The translations under genes were made by a program, and so were the position numbers. A stretch of DNA of 15,385 nucleotides. Source: UMGS755 sp045595795 (GTDB lineage Bacteria; Bacillota; Clostridia; UBA1381; UBA9506). This document shows positions 5,816 through 13,754 of this stretch, one piece after another. How positions within the stretch are numbered: the stretch's first letter is position 1; every line of letters starts with the position of its first letter. The stretch is taken from contig JAZOBC010000041.1 in the NCBI GenBank assembly GCA_045595795.1, positions 1 through 15,385 of the forward strand. The letters are read 5' to 3'. The notes beneath the pieces are model-generated. The model saw only the letters and a list, made by a program, of their open reading frames with translations, did no database searches and was not told the origin of the DNA.

Positions 5816-8176
5816 TTATTTTAAGGTCACAATGGTAACACCGGTGTCGCCTTCGCCTAAACCGCCGGCGCGGAAGCTTTTCACCATGCGGTGCCGCCGC
5901 AGATACTCCGTAATGCCCTTGCGAAGCACCCCGGTTCCTTTGCCGTGAATCACCGTAATCATCTGTAGATTGGCAAGCAAGGCACGGTCAATAAAGCGGT
6001 CAGTTTCCATAATTGCCTCATCCAAGGTCATGCCACGAAGGTCAACCTCTGTTTTCAGGTTGGATGTTGTTCCGGTTGAGCGAGTAACAACAGAGGATTG
6101 TTTTTTCTCAGTCTCTTTATCACGCAGCAAATCGGAAATATGCGCTTTAATTTTCATAATGCCCGCCTGCACCTGCACGTTGCCGCTTGAATCCGGCGGC
6201 GACAAAACCGTTGCTTGCTGGTCTAAGGATAAAATTCGCACCGTGTCGCCTGCTTTTAAATTTTTAGGCGGCTTGCCTGTGCGTTTCGGTGTCTTTTGAC
6301 CTTTGCCTGCAAGAGCCTCCTGCTTTTCACGAAGCGCTGCCTTGGCGGCTTCTGCCTGCTGTAGCGCTTCTTTTAAAGCCGCATTATCACGAATCGAGCG
6401 AATCTCCTTTAAAGCACGCTGAGACTCATCCTTGGCAGCCTCTAAAATGCGTAAAGCCTCGGTTCTGGCTTCTTCTAAAATTCTGGTGCGCTGACGCTCT
6501 AATTCACTCTGCTCTTTTTTCAAACTTTCACGCAGAGAGCGAGCATCCCGGTTCATGGTTTCTGCCTTTCGTCTCTGCTCCTCTGCTCGCTGCCGGTTTT
6601 TCTCCAGGCGCGCTAAAACATCTTCCATTTGAACATTTTCATCGTTTAAGAGTGTTCCTGCCCGTTGCAAAATTTCTTCTTTTAAGCCTAACCGGCGTGA
6701 AATAGCAAAAGCATTACTTTTTCCCGGCACACCAATTAACAAACGATAGGTGGGAGACAGGGTTTTTAAGTCAAATTCGCAGGATGCATTTTCTACACGT
6801 TCAGTAGAAAGTGCATAAAGCTTTAGCTCGCTATAATGCGTGGTTGCAGCCGCTTTTGCGCCGTGGCTTCTGATATAATCTAAAATCGAAATAGCAAGAG
6901 CCGCACCTTCCGTGGGGTCTGTACCCGCACCCAATTCATCTGCAAGCACCAGGCTGTTTTCATCCACACGGTCTAAAATACTGACCAAATTTACAATGTG
7001 CGAAGAAAAAGTACTAAGGCTTTGCTCAATACTCTGCTCATCGCCAATATCAGCAAAAACATTAGAAAAAACGGAAATTTGGCTGTTCTCCCCTGCTGTG
7101 ATGTGGAGACCACAAGCCGCCATCAGCGACATGAGACCCAAGGTTTTCAGCGAAACAGTTTTACCGCCGGTGTTGGGACCCGTAATCACCAAAGTATCAA
7201 AATCCTCACCCAAATAGATATCTACCGGCACAACAATTTTCGGGTCTAAAAGTGGATGCCGACCCTTTTGAATATTCACAATGCCCTCTTGGTTCAAAAG
7301 TGGCTCTGTTGCGTTTTGCGCCAAGGACATTTTGGCCTTTGCAAACAAAAAATCAAGTTCATACACCGTTTGCAGATTCACGCGAATCTCATTTTTCGCC
7401 TCACTGACAAGACCGGAAAGTTCAAGCAAAATGCGGTTGATTTCTTCTTTTTCCTCAGCCTCAAGCGCCGCTAAAGAATTGGTGATGGAAACCACCGCCA
7501 TAGGCTCAATAAACAAGGTTGCACCGGAAGCAGATGCGTCATGGACAATACCCTTAATTTCATTTTTATTTTCAGCTTTCACCGCCAACACATACCGGTC
7601 ACCACGCATGGTCACAATGGCTTCCTGCAACGCCTTTTGATAGCGTGGTGAGGTAATCATTTCCTGCAGGGTGTCACGGATTTTAGCCGACAAATTTTTC
7701 TTCTTCCGCCGGATTTGATAAAGCTCCGGACTGGCACCATCTGCCATTTCTTCTTCACTGATAATGGCATCATCAATGCGGTCAGACAGGGGCCGCATGG
7801 GCTGCAAAACTGAAACAAGACCAAAAATCGTCCCTTCGTCTAATGCTTTATCATCTTCTAAATATCGCTTTAAGGCGCGAGCAGTTTTTAAGAGAGATGA
7901 AACTGCCAACAGCTCAGCCATGGTGAGCATGCCTCCGCGCTCAGCACGCAGCACTGCCGCCGTCACGTCATAAACCTTGAGTCCCGGCGGATTGCCCCGG
8001 CGCAAAAGCAGGCTAACCGCCTCGGTGGTTTGTCCCTGCCAAAGCTTTGCCTCTGCCAAAGAATTAGTCGGAGTCAAAGACAAAATGCGGCTTTGAACCG
8101 GCTCATTGGGGGTATAGGTAGCCAGTCGAGCCAAAATTTTATCAAATTCAAGTGTTGCAAATGATTTCTTATCCAT
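5816..8176 (-). CDS. mutS2: MutS2 ATPase/Smr endonuclease
   Basis: This 786-residue MutS2 lacks the mismatch-recognition domains of MutS1. In Bacillus, MutS2 is reported to act on collided ribosomes; in other species it has been tied to suppression of recombination. Visible parts: an N-terminal helical core and clamp (about 1-300), Walker A GPNTGGKT at 333-340, Walker B with LADELGAGTDP at about 411-421, a long charged coiled coil (about 515-625), a small KOW-like beta domain (about 638-685) and the Smr domain (about 708-786) with DLRG at 712-715 and HGKGTG at 744-749. The start is placed at ATG 8176, where GGAG stands 6 bases upstream and the protein begins MDKKSFATLEF, as MutS2 proteins do. 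A longer in-frame reading to 8215 runs into a terminator stem and is rejected. It sits between a TPR protein and a phosphopantetheinyl transferase. Confidence 0.95.
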   Translation of the reverse strand: MDKKSFATLEFDKILARLATYTPNEPVQSRILSLTPTNSLAEAKLWQGQTTEAVSLLLRRGNPPGLKVYDVTAAVLRAERGGMLTMAELLAVSSLLKTARALKRYLEDDKALDEGTIFGLVSVLQPMRPLSDRIDDAIISEEEMADGASPELYQIRRKKKNLSAKIRDTLQEMITSPRYQKALQEAIVTMRGDRYVLAVKAENKNEIKGIVHDASASGATLFIEPMAVVSITNSLAALEAEEKEEINRILLELSGLVSEAKNEIRVNLQTVYELDFLFAKAKMSLAQNATEPLLNQEGIVNIQKGRHPLLDPKIVVPVDIYLGEDFDTLVITGPNTGGKTVSLKTLGLMSLMAACGLHITAGENSQISVFSNVFADIGDEQSIEQSLSTFSSHIVNLVSILDRVDENSLVLADELGAGTDPTEGAALAISILDYIRSHGAKAAATTHYSELKLYALSTERVENASCEFDLKTLSPTYRLLIGVPGKSNAFAISRRLGLKEEILQRAGTLLNDENVQMEDVLARLEKNRQRAEEQRRKAETMNRDARSLRESLKKEQSELERQRTRILEEARTEALRILEAAKDESQRALKEIRSIRDNAALKEALQQAEAAKAALREKQEALAGKGQKTPKRTGKPPKNLKAGDTVRILSLDQQATVLSPPDSSGNVQVQAGIMKIKAHISDLLRDKETEKKQSSVVTRSTGTTSNLKTEVDLRGMTLDEAIMETDRFIDRALLANLQMITVIHGKGTGVLRKGITEYLRRHRMVKSFRAGGLGEGDTGVTIVTLK

Positions 8177-8189
8177 AGCCTTCTCCGTG

Positions 8190-8214
8190 AAAAAAAGTGC
8201 CGGCAAAGCCGGCA
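8190..8214 (-). terminator. Rho-independent terminator between the TPR gene and mutS2
   Basis: On the minus strand, TGCCGGC pairs perfectly with GCCGGCA around a TTT loop and is followed by C and seven T. It lies 7 bases after the TPR gene stop and just upstream of the mutS2 ribosome binding site. It would end or attenuate transcription from the infB side before mutS2, so mutS2 may depend on readthrough or on its own promoter inside the TPR gene. Confidence 0.85.
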
Positions 8215-8221
8215 ACAGTTT

Positions 8222-9010
8222 TTATTGTAATTCGTCTAATTGTTTTTGAACCTCTTCATGGGTTACAGTGCTCATAAAGGTTGTGCGAATGGTTAACGCG
8301 TGTTCTAAATGCGCCTTAGCATCATCTAACTTGCCAAGGGCTTTTTCAACCATGGCAGAATCATAATATGCCTCAATAAATGCAGGTTCTTTCGCCATCA
8401 GCTCACCCACATATTGATACGCTGTTTCGTAGTCTCCTAAAGCCTTGTAGAGCTGCACCATGTTATCTAAAATAACCGTATCATCTTTATTGTAGTCATA
8501 AGCTTCTAAGTTAAAGGCTTTCGCCTTCTCCATGTCACCGCTTAAAATATAAAGATAGCCAAGGCTGCCATAGATGGTGCTGTTACGGAACACGGGGAAA
8601 ATTTCTTCCAGTTCTTCCAAGGCCTCAGCCTGTCTGCCGGTTTTCAGCAGTAAAGTGGCATGGTTGGTTTTGGCATAATATTTAATTTCAGGCTTTTGTT
8701 TAAATCCCAAAACCGAATTCAGCAATGCCTCAGAACGCTCCACACGACCCTCTCGAAGCAAATAATACGCATAGGTTACCTTTTGTCGAGCATCCATCCC
8801 CTTTTTATGGCCGCGTTCAAACCAACGGAAACAGCCATTGATATCGCCTTTTACATAGCACCGCATTGCAGCAGCAACGCAAATGCCTGCATAACGTTTA
8901 AAATAAAAATATGCTGCAATGGCAATCACCAAAATAATACCCCAAACAGGATTGGTCACAAGCGTCCAAATGGTGAGTGCAATCACCGCTAAATATAAAA
9001 TAATCTGCAT
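8222..9010 (-). CDS. Membrane-anchored TPR-repeat protein, function unknown
   Basis: This is a 262-residue protein I do not recognise as a named family. Its first 40 residues hold two hydrophobic segments (about 2-19 and 22-38) separated by NPVW, ending in FKRY, so it should be a hairpin membrane anchor. The rest is helical with tetratricopeptide-like repeats. The clearest units begin near STIYGSLGYLYILSGD, TVILDNMVQLYKALGD and FIEAYYDSAMVEKALGK, each about 34 residues with the Gly/Ala/Leu pattern of TPRs. Two looser units precede them (around LLREGRVERSEALL and LLKTGRQAEALEEL). The start at ATG 9010 is set by GGAGG six bases upstream; a longer reading from 9085 overlaps rqcP and lacks a site. 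It follows rqcP by 28 bases and precedes mutS2. TPR domains bind proteins, so a scaffold or adaptor at the membrane is a reasonable inference, nothing more. Confidence 0.75.
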   Translation of the reverse strand: MQIILYLAVIALTIWTLVTNPVWGIILVIAIAAYFYFKRYAGICVAAAMRCYVKGDINGCFRWFERGHKKGMDARQKVTYAYYLLREGRVERSEALLNSVLGFKQKPEIKYYAKTNHATLLLKTGRQAEALEELEEIFPVFRNSTIYGSLGYLYILSGDMEKAKAFNLEAYDYNKDDTVILDNMVQLYKALGDYETAYQYVGELMAKEPAFIEAYYDSAMVEKALGKLDDAKAHLEHALTIRTTFMSTVTHEEVQKQLDELQ

Positions 9011-9038
9011 CTTTTTTCCTCCAAATGAAAGCCTTTGA

Positions 9039-9281
9039 TTACGGTAACACCTTGTAAAGCTCTGCGGCTGCATCTTTGCCCACATGCTCGCTGATTTTCA
9101 GCACCTCAACGCGCATGGTTTTTTCACCAAAGCGAAGTGCGAGCACATCACCCACCTTAACATCATAGGATGCCTTGGCAACATGGCCGTTAACCGTAAC
9201 GCGGCCTTGGTCGCAAGCCTCATTGGCAACTGTGCGACGCTTAATAATTCTCGAAACCTTTAAAAATTTATCTAAACGCAT
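9039..9281 (-). CDS. rqcP: RqcP, S4-domain ribosome quality-control factor
   Basis: This 80-residue protein is almost entirely one S4 RNA-binding domain. It opens MRLDKFLKVSRIIKRRT and continues with DQGRVTVNG and the beta-turn VKVGD, closely matching Bacillus RqcP (formerly YabO), which is related to Hsp15. In Bacillus, RqcP binds the obstructed 50S subunit and works with RqcH to add C-terminal alanine tails to stalled nascent chains. The ATG at 9281 follows AAAGGAAA at about 8 bases, and this ribosome binding site overlaps the trpS stop codon 15 bases upstream. In Bacillus the gene lies near mazG and divIC; here it is behind trpS and two genes ahead of mutS2. An S4-domain paralogue such as a YlmH fragment is unlikely given the full-length match. 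Confidence 0.9.
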   Translation of the reverse strand: MRLDKFLKVSRIIKRRTVANEACDQGRVTVNGHVAKASYDVKVGDVLALRFGEKTMRVEVLKISEHVGKDAAAELYKVLP

Positions 9282-9296
9282 GGAAAATTTCCTTTC

Positions 9297-10304
9297 TTAC
9301 CGAGCAATAAAACCAACCTTTTTATAAACCTTACGCAAGGTTTTAGCAGCAAGGCGTGCAGCCATCTCTGCGCCCTTTTGATAAACCTCTTCCACATAAG
9401 CCTTGTCTTTAGAGAGCTCTGCAAACCGCTGACGAACCGGCGCCAGTTCTGCTGCAACTGCTTCGCCCACCGCCAGTTTAAAGGTACCATAGCCCTGACC
9501 GGCAAATTCCTTTTCTGCTTCTTCCATCGTCTTGCCGGTAACGGCACAATAAATGGTCAAAAGATTGGTCACACCGGGTTTATCTTCCCCGGCACGGACT
9601 TCACTGTCAGAATCTGTCACAGCGCGCTTAAACTTTCTGATGATGACATCTTCCGGGTCTAAAATCCACACATAGCCGTTGGGATTCGGGTCTGATTTTG
9701 ACATTTTATTCTCCGGCGACTGCAAGCTCATCACACGCGCACCGGCTTTGCCGATATAGGGTTCCGGCACAGTGAAGGTGTCGCCATAATGATGGTTAAA
9801 CCGATTGGCAATATCGCGTGTTAACTCAATGTGCTGAAGCTGGTCATTACCTACCGGCACTAAGTCTGCTTGATACAACAAAATATCCGCCGCCATCAGC
9901 ACAGGATAGGTAAAGAGCCCTGCATTGATGTTATCTGCATGTTTTTTGGACTTATCCTTAAACTGGGTCATACGGGAAAGTTCACCCATCTGCGTGTTGC
10001 AGGATAAAATCCAAGCAAGCTCTGCATGTGCCGAAACGTGTGACTGGAAAAACAAAATTGATTTTTCCGGATCAATGCCACAAGCCATATATTGCATCAA
10101 AACGTCCATGCTGCGTTTTCTCAGTTCAGCCGGGTCCTGACGCACAGTAATAGCATGCATATTCATAATGGAATACATGCAGTCATAATCATCCTGCAAG
10201 CGAATCCAGTTTTTTAAGGCACCTAAGTAATTGCCCAATGTCAATTCACCGGAAGGCTGCATGCCTGAAAAAATACGTTTTTTCATTTCTGTTCCTTGTT
10301 CCAT
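9297..10304 (-). CDS. trpS: Tryptophanyl-tRNA synthetase
   Basis: This class I aminoacyl-tRNA synthetase charges tRNA-Trp in the cytoplasm. The HIGH-equivalent motif is PSGELTLGNY near the N-terminus (about 17-26) and the KMSKS loop is intact (about 200-204, in NKMSKSDPN). The segment GNDQLQHIELTRDIANRFN is typical of TrpS. From the ATG at 10304 the protein has 335 residues; this start has GGAG six bases upstream. A second ATG at 10286, also with a site (AAGGA) and aligning better with the usual MKxxIFSGxQPSG opening, would give 329 residues, so the start is uncertain by six codons. A TTG at 10316 is rejected because it overlaps the ribosome binding site. It follows the aminotransferase by 28 bases. 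No T-box leader is present, so tryptophan control would have to act at the operon promoter outside the window. Confidence 0.95.
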   Translation of the reverse strand: MEQGTEMKKRIFSGMQPSGELTLGNYLGALKNWIRLQDDYDCMYSIMNMHAITVRQDPAELRKRSMDVLMQYMACGIDPEKSILFFQSHVSAHAELAWILSCNTQMGELSRMTQFKDKSKKHADNINAGLFTYPVLMAADILLYQADLVPVGNDQLQHIELTRDIANRFNHHYGDTFTVPEPYIGKAGARVMSLQSPENKMSKSDPNPNGYVWILDPEDVIIRKFKRAVTDSDSEVRAGEDKPGVTNLLTIYCAVTGKTMEEAEKEFAGQGYGTFKLAVGEAVAAELAPVRQRFAELSKDKAYVEEVYQKGAEMAARLAAKTLRKVYKKVGFIAR

Positions 10305-10332
10305 GATAGTCTCCAATCTGTCATTTCATAGC

Positions 10333-11526
10333 TTACAGGCGTTCTTTTAACAAATCGCCCAAAATCTGAATCCCTTTTTCAATCTTTTCATCACTCATGG
10401 TAGAATAATTTAAGCGGAAGCAATGGCTGGGGGCATCTACATCCGTCATGAAGGCATTACCCGGCACAAAAGCCACCTTGCGCTTCACCGCTTCCAGCAT
10501 CAACTCTCCCGAATTGGTTCCCTCCGGCATCGTGGCCCAAATAAAGATACCGCCATCGGGTCTTGTATAGCTTACATTGTCGGGGAAGCAGCGATCCATG
10601 CAGGAAAGCATAAGCCCGCAGCGATGCTTATAGAGCTCACAGCTTTTTTGAATCGCACTGTCAATATCATAATCACGCAAATAACGTGCCGCAATCATCT
10701 GCGAAAAAACATTGGTATGTACATCCGTTGCCTGCTTGCCAACAACAATCTTTTCCATAACGCCTTTATCTAAAATTAAATAGGCAAGACGCAAGCCCGG
10801 GGAAAACACCTTAGAAAAAGAGCCAAGATAAATGACGTTGCCAGTGGTATCCATAGACTTAATGGTGGGAATTTTATCACCGGAAAAACGAAGCTCTCCG
10901 TAAGGATTGTCTTCCAAAATCACAACATTATATTTCTGTGCCAACCGAAGCATGCCCTGACGAACCGCTAAGCTTGAAGTGATACCGGAAGGATTCTGAA
11001 AGGTAGGAATGGTATAAATCAATTTGATATTAGGATTTTTCTTTAAGGTATCCTCTAAAATATCTAAATCCATACCATCAGTGCGCATAGGAACGCCATA
11101 GAGCTTCGCATTATAGGTGCGGAAGGTGTTTAAGCAACCAATAAAGCTGGGTTCTTCACAAATGACGCCGTCGCCTTCGTTCAAAAGAACCTTAGCCGTC
11201 AGGTCGGCACCCTGCTGCGAGCCGCTGACAATGATGATATCATCGTTTTCTGTGCCAATACCCTCTTGCTTCTTCATGCGATCCAGCACGAGCTGCTTTA
11301 AAGGCGCATAGCCCTCTGAAATACCATATTGTAAAGCCGTAATAGGCTCTTGGTCTAAAATATCATTACAAATTGCCTTAATGTCTGCAACCGGAAAGCT
11401 TTCGGGTGCAGGCAGGCCACCTGCAAAGCTAATCACATCCGGCTGACCGGCAACCTTAAAAATTTCTCTGACAGCCGACGCCTTAACGCCTAACATCTTG
11501 TCTGAAATGAGATTTGAAAAATCCAT
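10333..11526 (-). CDS. PLP-dependent aminotransferase, fold type I (2-aminoadipate/aromatic type)
   Basis: The 397-residue enzyme uses pyridoxal phosphate to move amino groups between amino acids and 2-oxo acids. Key residues are visible: ISFAGGLPAPESFP at about 32-45, the NPSG asparagine at 178, DNPYGEL with Asp206 and Tyr209, the PLP lysine Lys239 in SFSKVFSPGLRLAY, and the carboxylate-binding Arg371 in FRLNYS. The layout matches the LysN/MocR-like branch (2-aminoadipate or aromatic aminotransferases). No helix-turn-helix domain is fused, so it is an enzyme rather than a MocR regulator. The ATG at 11526 has AAGGAG eight bases upstream; an in-frame GTG at 11535 overlaps that site and is rejected. 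It follows tatD by 15 bases and precedes trpS. The substrate cannot be set from sequence; proximity to trpS is only a weak hint towards aromatic amino acids. Confidence 0.88.
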   Translation of the reverse strand: MDFSNLISDKMLGVKASAVREIFKVAGQPDVISFAGGLPAPESFPVADIKAICNDILDQEPITALQYGISEGYAPLKQLVLDRMKKQEGIGTENDDIIIVSGSQQGADLTAKVLLNEGDGVICEEPSFIGCLNTFRTYNAKLYGVPMRTDGMDLDILEDTLKKNPNIKLIYTIPTFQNPSGITSSLAVRQGMLRLAQKYNVVILEDNPYGELRFSGDKIPTIKSMDTTGNVIYLGSFSKVFSPGLRLAYLILDKGVMEKIVVGKQATDVHTNVFSQMIAARYLRDYDIDSAIQKSCELYKHRCGLMLSCMDRCFPDNVSYTRPDGGIFIWATMPEGTNSGELMLEAVKRKVAFVPGNAFMTDVDAPSHCFRLNYSTMSDEKIEKGIQILGDLLKERL

Positions 11527-11541
11527 ATTTGCCACTCCTTT

Positions 11542-12303
11542 TTACTCTATGCCAAAGAACCGTTTCCCGTTTTCTTTTGTGATGCGGGCAAGTTCTTCTT
11601 CTGTCATGTCTTTTAACTCTGCCAACTGTTTGGCAACAAAGCAAACCTTGCTGCTGTCATTTCGATGCCCACGATGGGGCTCAGGCGAAAGATAGGGGCA
11701 ATCAGTTTCAATCAAAAGCCTATCTTTCGGCACAGCCTTTGCTGCCTCCTTGGCTTTTTTGCCGTTTTTAAATGTAACAGGACCGGCAAAAGAAATATAA
11801 AAACCCATAGAAACCAGCTCAGCTGCCATTTCGCTACTGCCTGAATAGCAATGCATCACACCGTTATAATACCCTGACCGACGAATGACCGATAAGGTAT
11901 CGGCATGGGCATCACGGTCATGAACAATATAGGGCAGTTGCAGTTCTTGTGCCAACTGAATCTGCTGCAAAAACCAAAACATTTGCTTGTCCCTGTCTGC
12001 CTCATCATAGTGATAATCCAAACCAATTTCGCCAATCGCCACGACTTTTGGTTGCCGTGCCAAATGGCAAATAGCCTCTAAATCAGCCTCGCTCATAGTT
12101 TGAGCATCATAAGGATGAATACCAACAGCCGCATAAATAAAATCGTGCTTTTGTGCCAGCTCCACACTTTTTTGTGAGCCAGAAAGGTCGGCACCCACAT
12201 TAACCACAAGGTCAACACCGGAGTCAAAAATCGACTCAATCACTTTACCTCTATCTTCATCAAAACGCCCATCATCTAAATGAGCGTGGGTATCAAAATA
12301 CAT
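11542..12303 (-). CDS. tatD: TatD-family metal-dependent DNase
   Basis: This 253-residue TIM-barrel hydrolase belongs to a family whose members act as 3'-5' exonucleases on DNA and RNA and, in some reports, as D-aminoacyl-tRNA deacylases. Metal ligands are visible: His6 and His8 in DTHAHLD, Glu92 in GEIGLDYHYD, His128 in VHDRDAH, His151 in MHCYSG and Asp201 in ETDCPYLSP. The full length and all ligands suggest an active enzyme. The start at ATG 12303 has AAGGAG eight bases upstream, overlapping the rnhA stop codon, and the gap to rnhA is only 12 bases. In many Firmicutes tatD follows metG and precedes rnmV/ksgA; here it is placed among translation and RNA-turnover genes instead. The exact biological substrate is not known from sequence. 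Confidence 0.93.
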   Translation of the reverse strand: MYFDTHAHLDDGRFDEDRGKVIESIFDSGVDLVVNVGADLSGSQKSVELAQKHDFIYAAVGIHPYDAQTMSEADLEAICHLARQPKVVAIGEIGLDYHYDEADRDKQMFWFLQQIQLAQELQLPYIVHDRDAHADTLSVIRRSGYYNGVMHCYSGSSEMAAELVSMGFYISFAGPVTFKNGKKAKEAAKAVPKDRLLIETDCPYLSPEPHRGHRNDSSKVCFVAKQLAELKDMTEEELARITKENGKRFFGIE

Positions 12304-12315
12304 GATATTATCTCC

Positions 12316-12795
12316 TTAACCCTGGGGCTGATAGCCCACATCCTCCGGTAGATGATCGCCGGAAGCCGCTGTCACAGCCAATGCATCACAACGCTCGTTT
12401 TCCGTATGTCCATCGTGACCCTTCACCCAAACAAAGGTGGTTTCATGCTGGTTCATTAAATCTAAAAGCCGTTGCCACAAGTCAGGATTCAGGGCTTTTT
12501 CTTTGTTGCTTTTAATCCAGCCCTTTTTCTTCCACCCATAAACCCAGCCCTGATTCACAGCATCCACAACATATTTACTGTCGCTGTAAACCGTAACCCT
12601 GCAGGGCTCTTTGAGCTGCTCTAAGCCACGAATCACGGCTAATATTTCCATGCGGTTATTCGTGGTAAGAGCGTAACCACCGGATAGTTCCTTTTCATGA
12701 GCACCGTAACGCAAAATTGTGCCATAACCGCCGGGGCCGGGGTTACCTGAACACGCACCATCAGTAAACATGGTAATCTCTTTTCTATCAGCCAT
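12316..12795 (-). CDS. rnhA: Ribonuclease HI
   Basis: The 159-residue enzyme cuts the RNA strand of RNA-DNA hybrids (R-loops, Okazaki primers). The catalytic carboxylates are all visible: Asp12 in FTDGACSGNPGPGG, Glu50 in NNRMEI, Asp72 in YSDSKYV and Asp137 in NERCDALA, with the flexible-loop His127 in KGHDGH. The basic handle region (GWKKKGWIKSNKEK, about 87-100) is present, as in the Escherichia coli type, whereas the Bacillus subtilis YpdQ-type proteins lack it. The ATG at 12795 overlaps the end of nrnA by 8 bases, and its GGAGG site lies inside the nrnA coding sequence, so translation is probably coupled. A longer reading to 12825 lacks a site and aligns worse. Confidence 0.95.
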   Translation of the reverse strand: MADRKEITMFTDGACSGNPGPGGYGTILRYGAHEKELSGGYALTTNNRMEILAVIRGLEQLKEPCRVTVYSDSKYVVDAVNQGWVYGWKKKGWIKSNKEKALNPDLWQRLLDLMNQHETTFVWVKGHDGHTENERCDALAVTAASGDHLPEDVGYQPQG

Positions 12796-13750
12796 GATAT
12801 GCCTCCAGTTCCTGTGTGATAGCACTCACAAGCTGATTGGTTAATTCTTCAGCGGATAATGCCGATACCAGCCCAGCGGCGCACTTATGACCGCCACCGC
12901 CAAATTTAGAAGCCAGCACAGCCAAATCAATATTTTCCTTGCAACGAAGGCTCGCCTTAATACCGCCGCCCTCACGACTTTTTAGAATAACACTCACTGC
13001 CACGCCTTCAACCGAAAGAACCGTGTTTGGCAGCTCCTCCACTTCTTCATGACTGAGTCCATACTGCTCTAAAAAGCTGTCAAAGCACTCCAGCACTGCA
13101 ATTTGTCCATCATTATATAATTTAATTTTATCTGCCAAAACACCGGTGAACTTCAGTTTCTTCAGCTTGACGGTATCATATAAATGTCGCGTGATGGCAC
13201 GATGGTCCAAGCCGCCTTTTAACAATTCTGCCGCAATCAGATGCGTGCGGGATGTAACATTGGAATATTTAAACTGACCGGTATCTGTAGAGATACCGGT
13301 ATAGAGTGGTGCTAATGTTGTTTTGGGCAAAGTGTCACACATACCGACAATCAGTAAATATACCAATTCGGCACAAGCTGCACTCTCCGGCTCCGTGTAA
13401 TGCAAATCGCCAAAGAATGTGTCGGCATAGTGATGGTCCACAACCAGGCGCTTGTGTGCTGATAAAAACAAGGGTTCAAGGCTGCCCAATCGTGCCGAAG
13501 CACCACAGTCTAACGCCAGAGCCACATCAAACTCTGTCATATCCCCCGTCAGGCTATAGCCATCATTTAAATAATGATAGCGCGCAGGAAGCTCCTTTTC
13601 TAAAAACACAACGGCATGTTTACCCAAGGAAGTAAGAGCCGCTTTCATGGCAAAGGAAGACCCCAAGGCATCGCCATCGGGGTTTATGTGGGTAAAAATC
13701 GCCACGCTTTTTGCTTGTTCTAAGGCTGTTTGAATTTCCTGTAACTTCAT
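12788..13750 (-). CDS. nrnA: NrnA, DHH-family nanoRNase and pAp phosphatase
   Basis: The 320-residue enzyme degrades RNA of 2-5 nucleotides to monomers and, in Bacillus, dephosphorylates 3'-phosphoadenosine 5'-phosphate. The DHH domain has HINPDGDALG (His21, Asp25, Asp27), ALDCGA with Asp81, DHH at 105-107 and TDTG with Asp156. The C-terminal DHHA1 domain ends in GGGGHKCAAG at 284-293, which binds the nucleotide substrate. The ATG at 13750 begins 4 bases after the rbfA stop, with AGGGTGA upstream; a GTG at 13762 would overlap rbfA and is less likely. The rbfA-nrnA order is a common Firmicutes arrangement, but the truB gene that normally follows is absent here, and rnhA comes next. Confidence 0.95.
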   Translation of the reverse strand: MKLQEIQTALEQAKSVAIFTHINPDGDALGSSFAMKAALTSLGKHAVVFLEKELPARYHYLNDGYSLTGDMTEFDVALALDCGASARLGSLEPLFLSAHKRLVVDHHYADTFFGDLHYTEPESAACAELVYLLIVGMCDTLPKTTLAPLYTGISTDTGQFKYSNVTSRTHLIAAELLKGGLDHRAITRHLYDTVKLKKLKFTGVLADKIKLYNDGQIAVLECFDSFLEQYGLSHEEVEELPNTVLSVEGVAVSVILKSREGGGIKASLRCKENIDLAVLASKFGGGGHKCAAGLVSALSAEELTNQLVSAITQELEAYHG

Positions 13751-13754
13751 CACA

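Noticed and set aside
8177..8215. Longer MutS2 start at 8215
   Set aside because: It starts at a TTG within an intrinsic terminator stem, while ATG 8176 has a proper ribosome binding site and matches the family N-terminus.
9272..9547. A 91-codon minus-strand open frame inside trpS
   Set aside because: It lies in another frame of the same strand within trpS codons and has no family features.
10287..10332. T-box leader before trpS
   Set aside because: The gap to the aminotransferase is under 50 bases and has no T-box core or specifier-loop structure.
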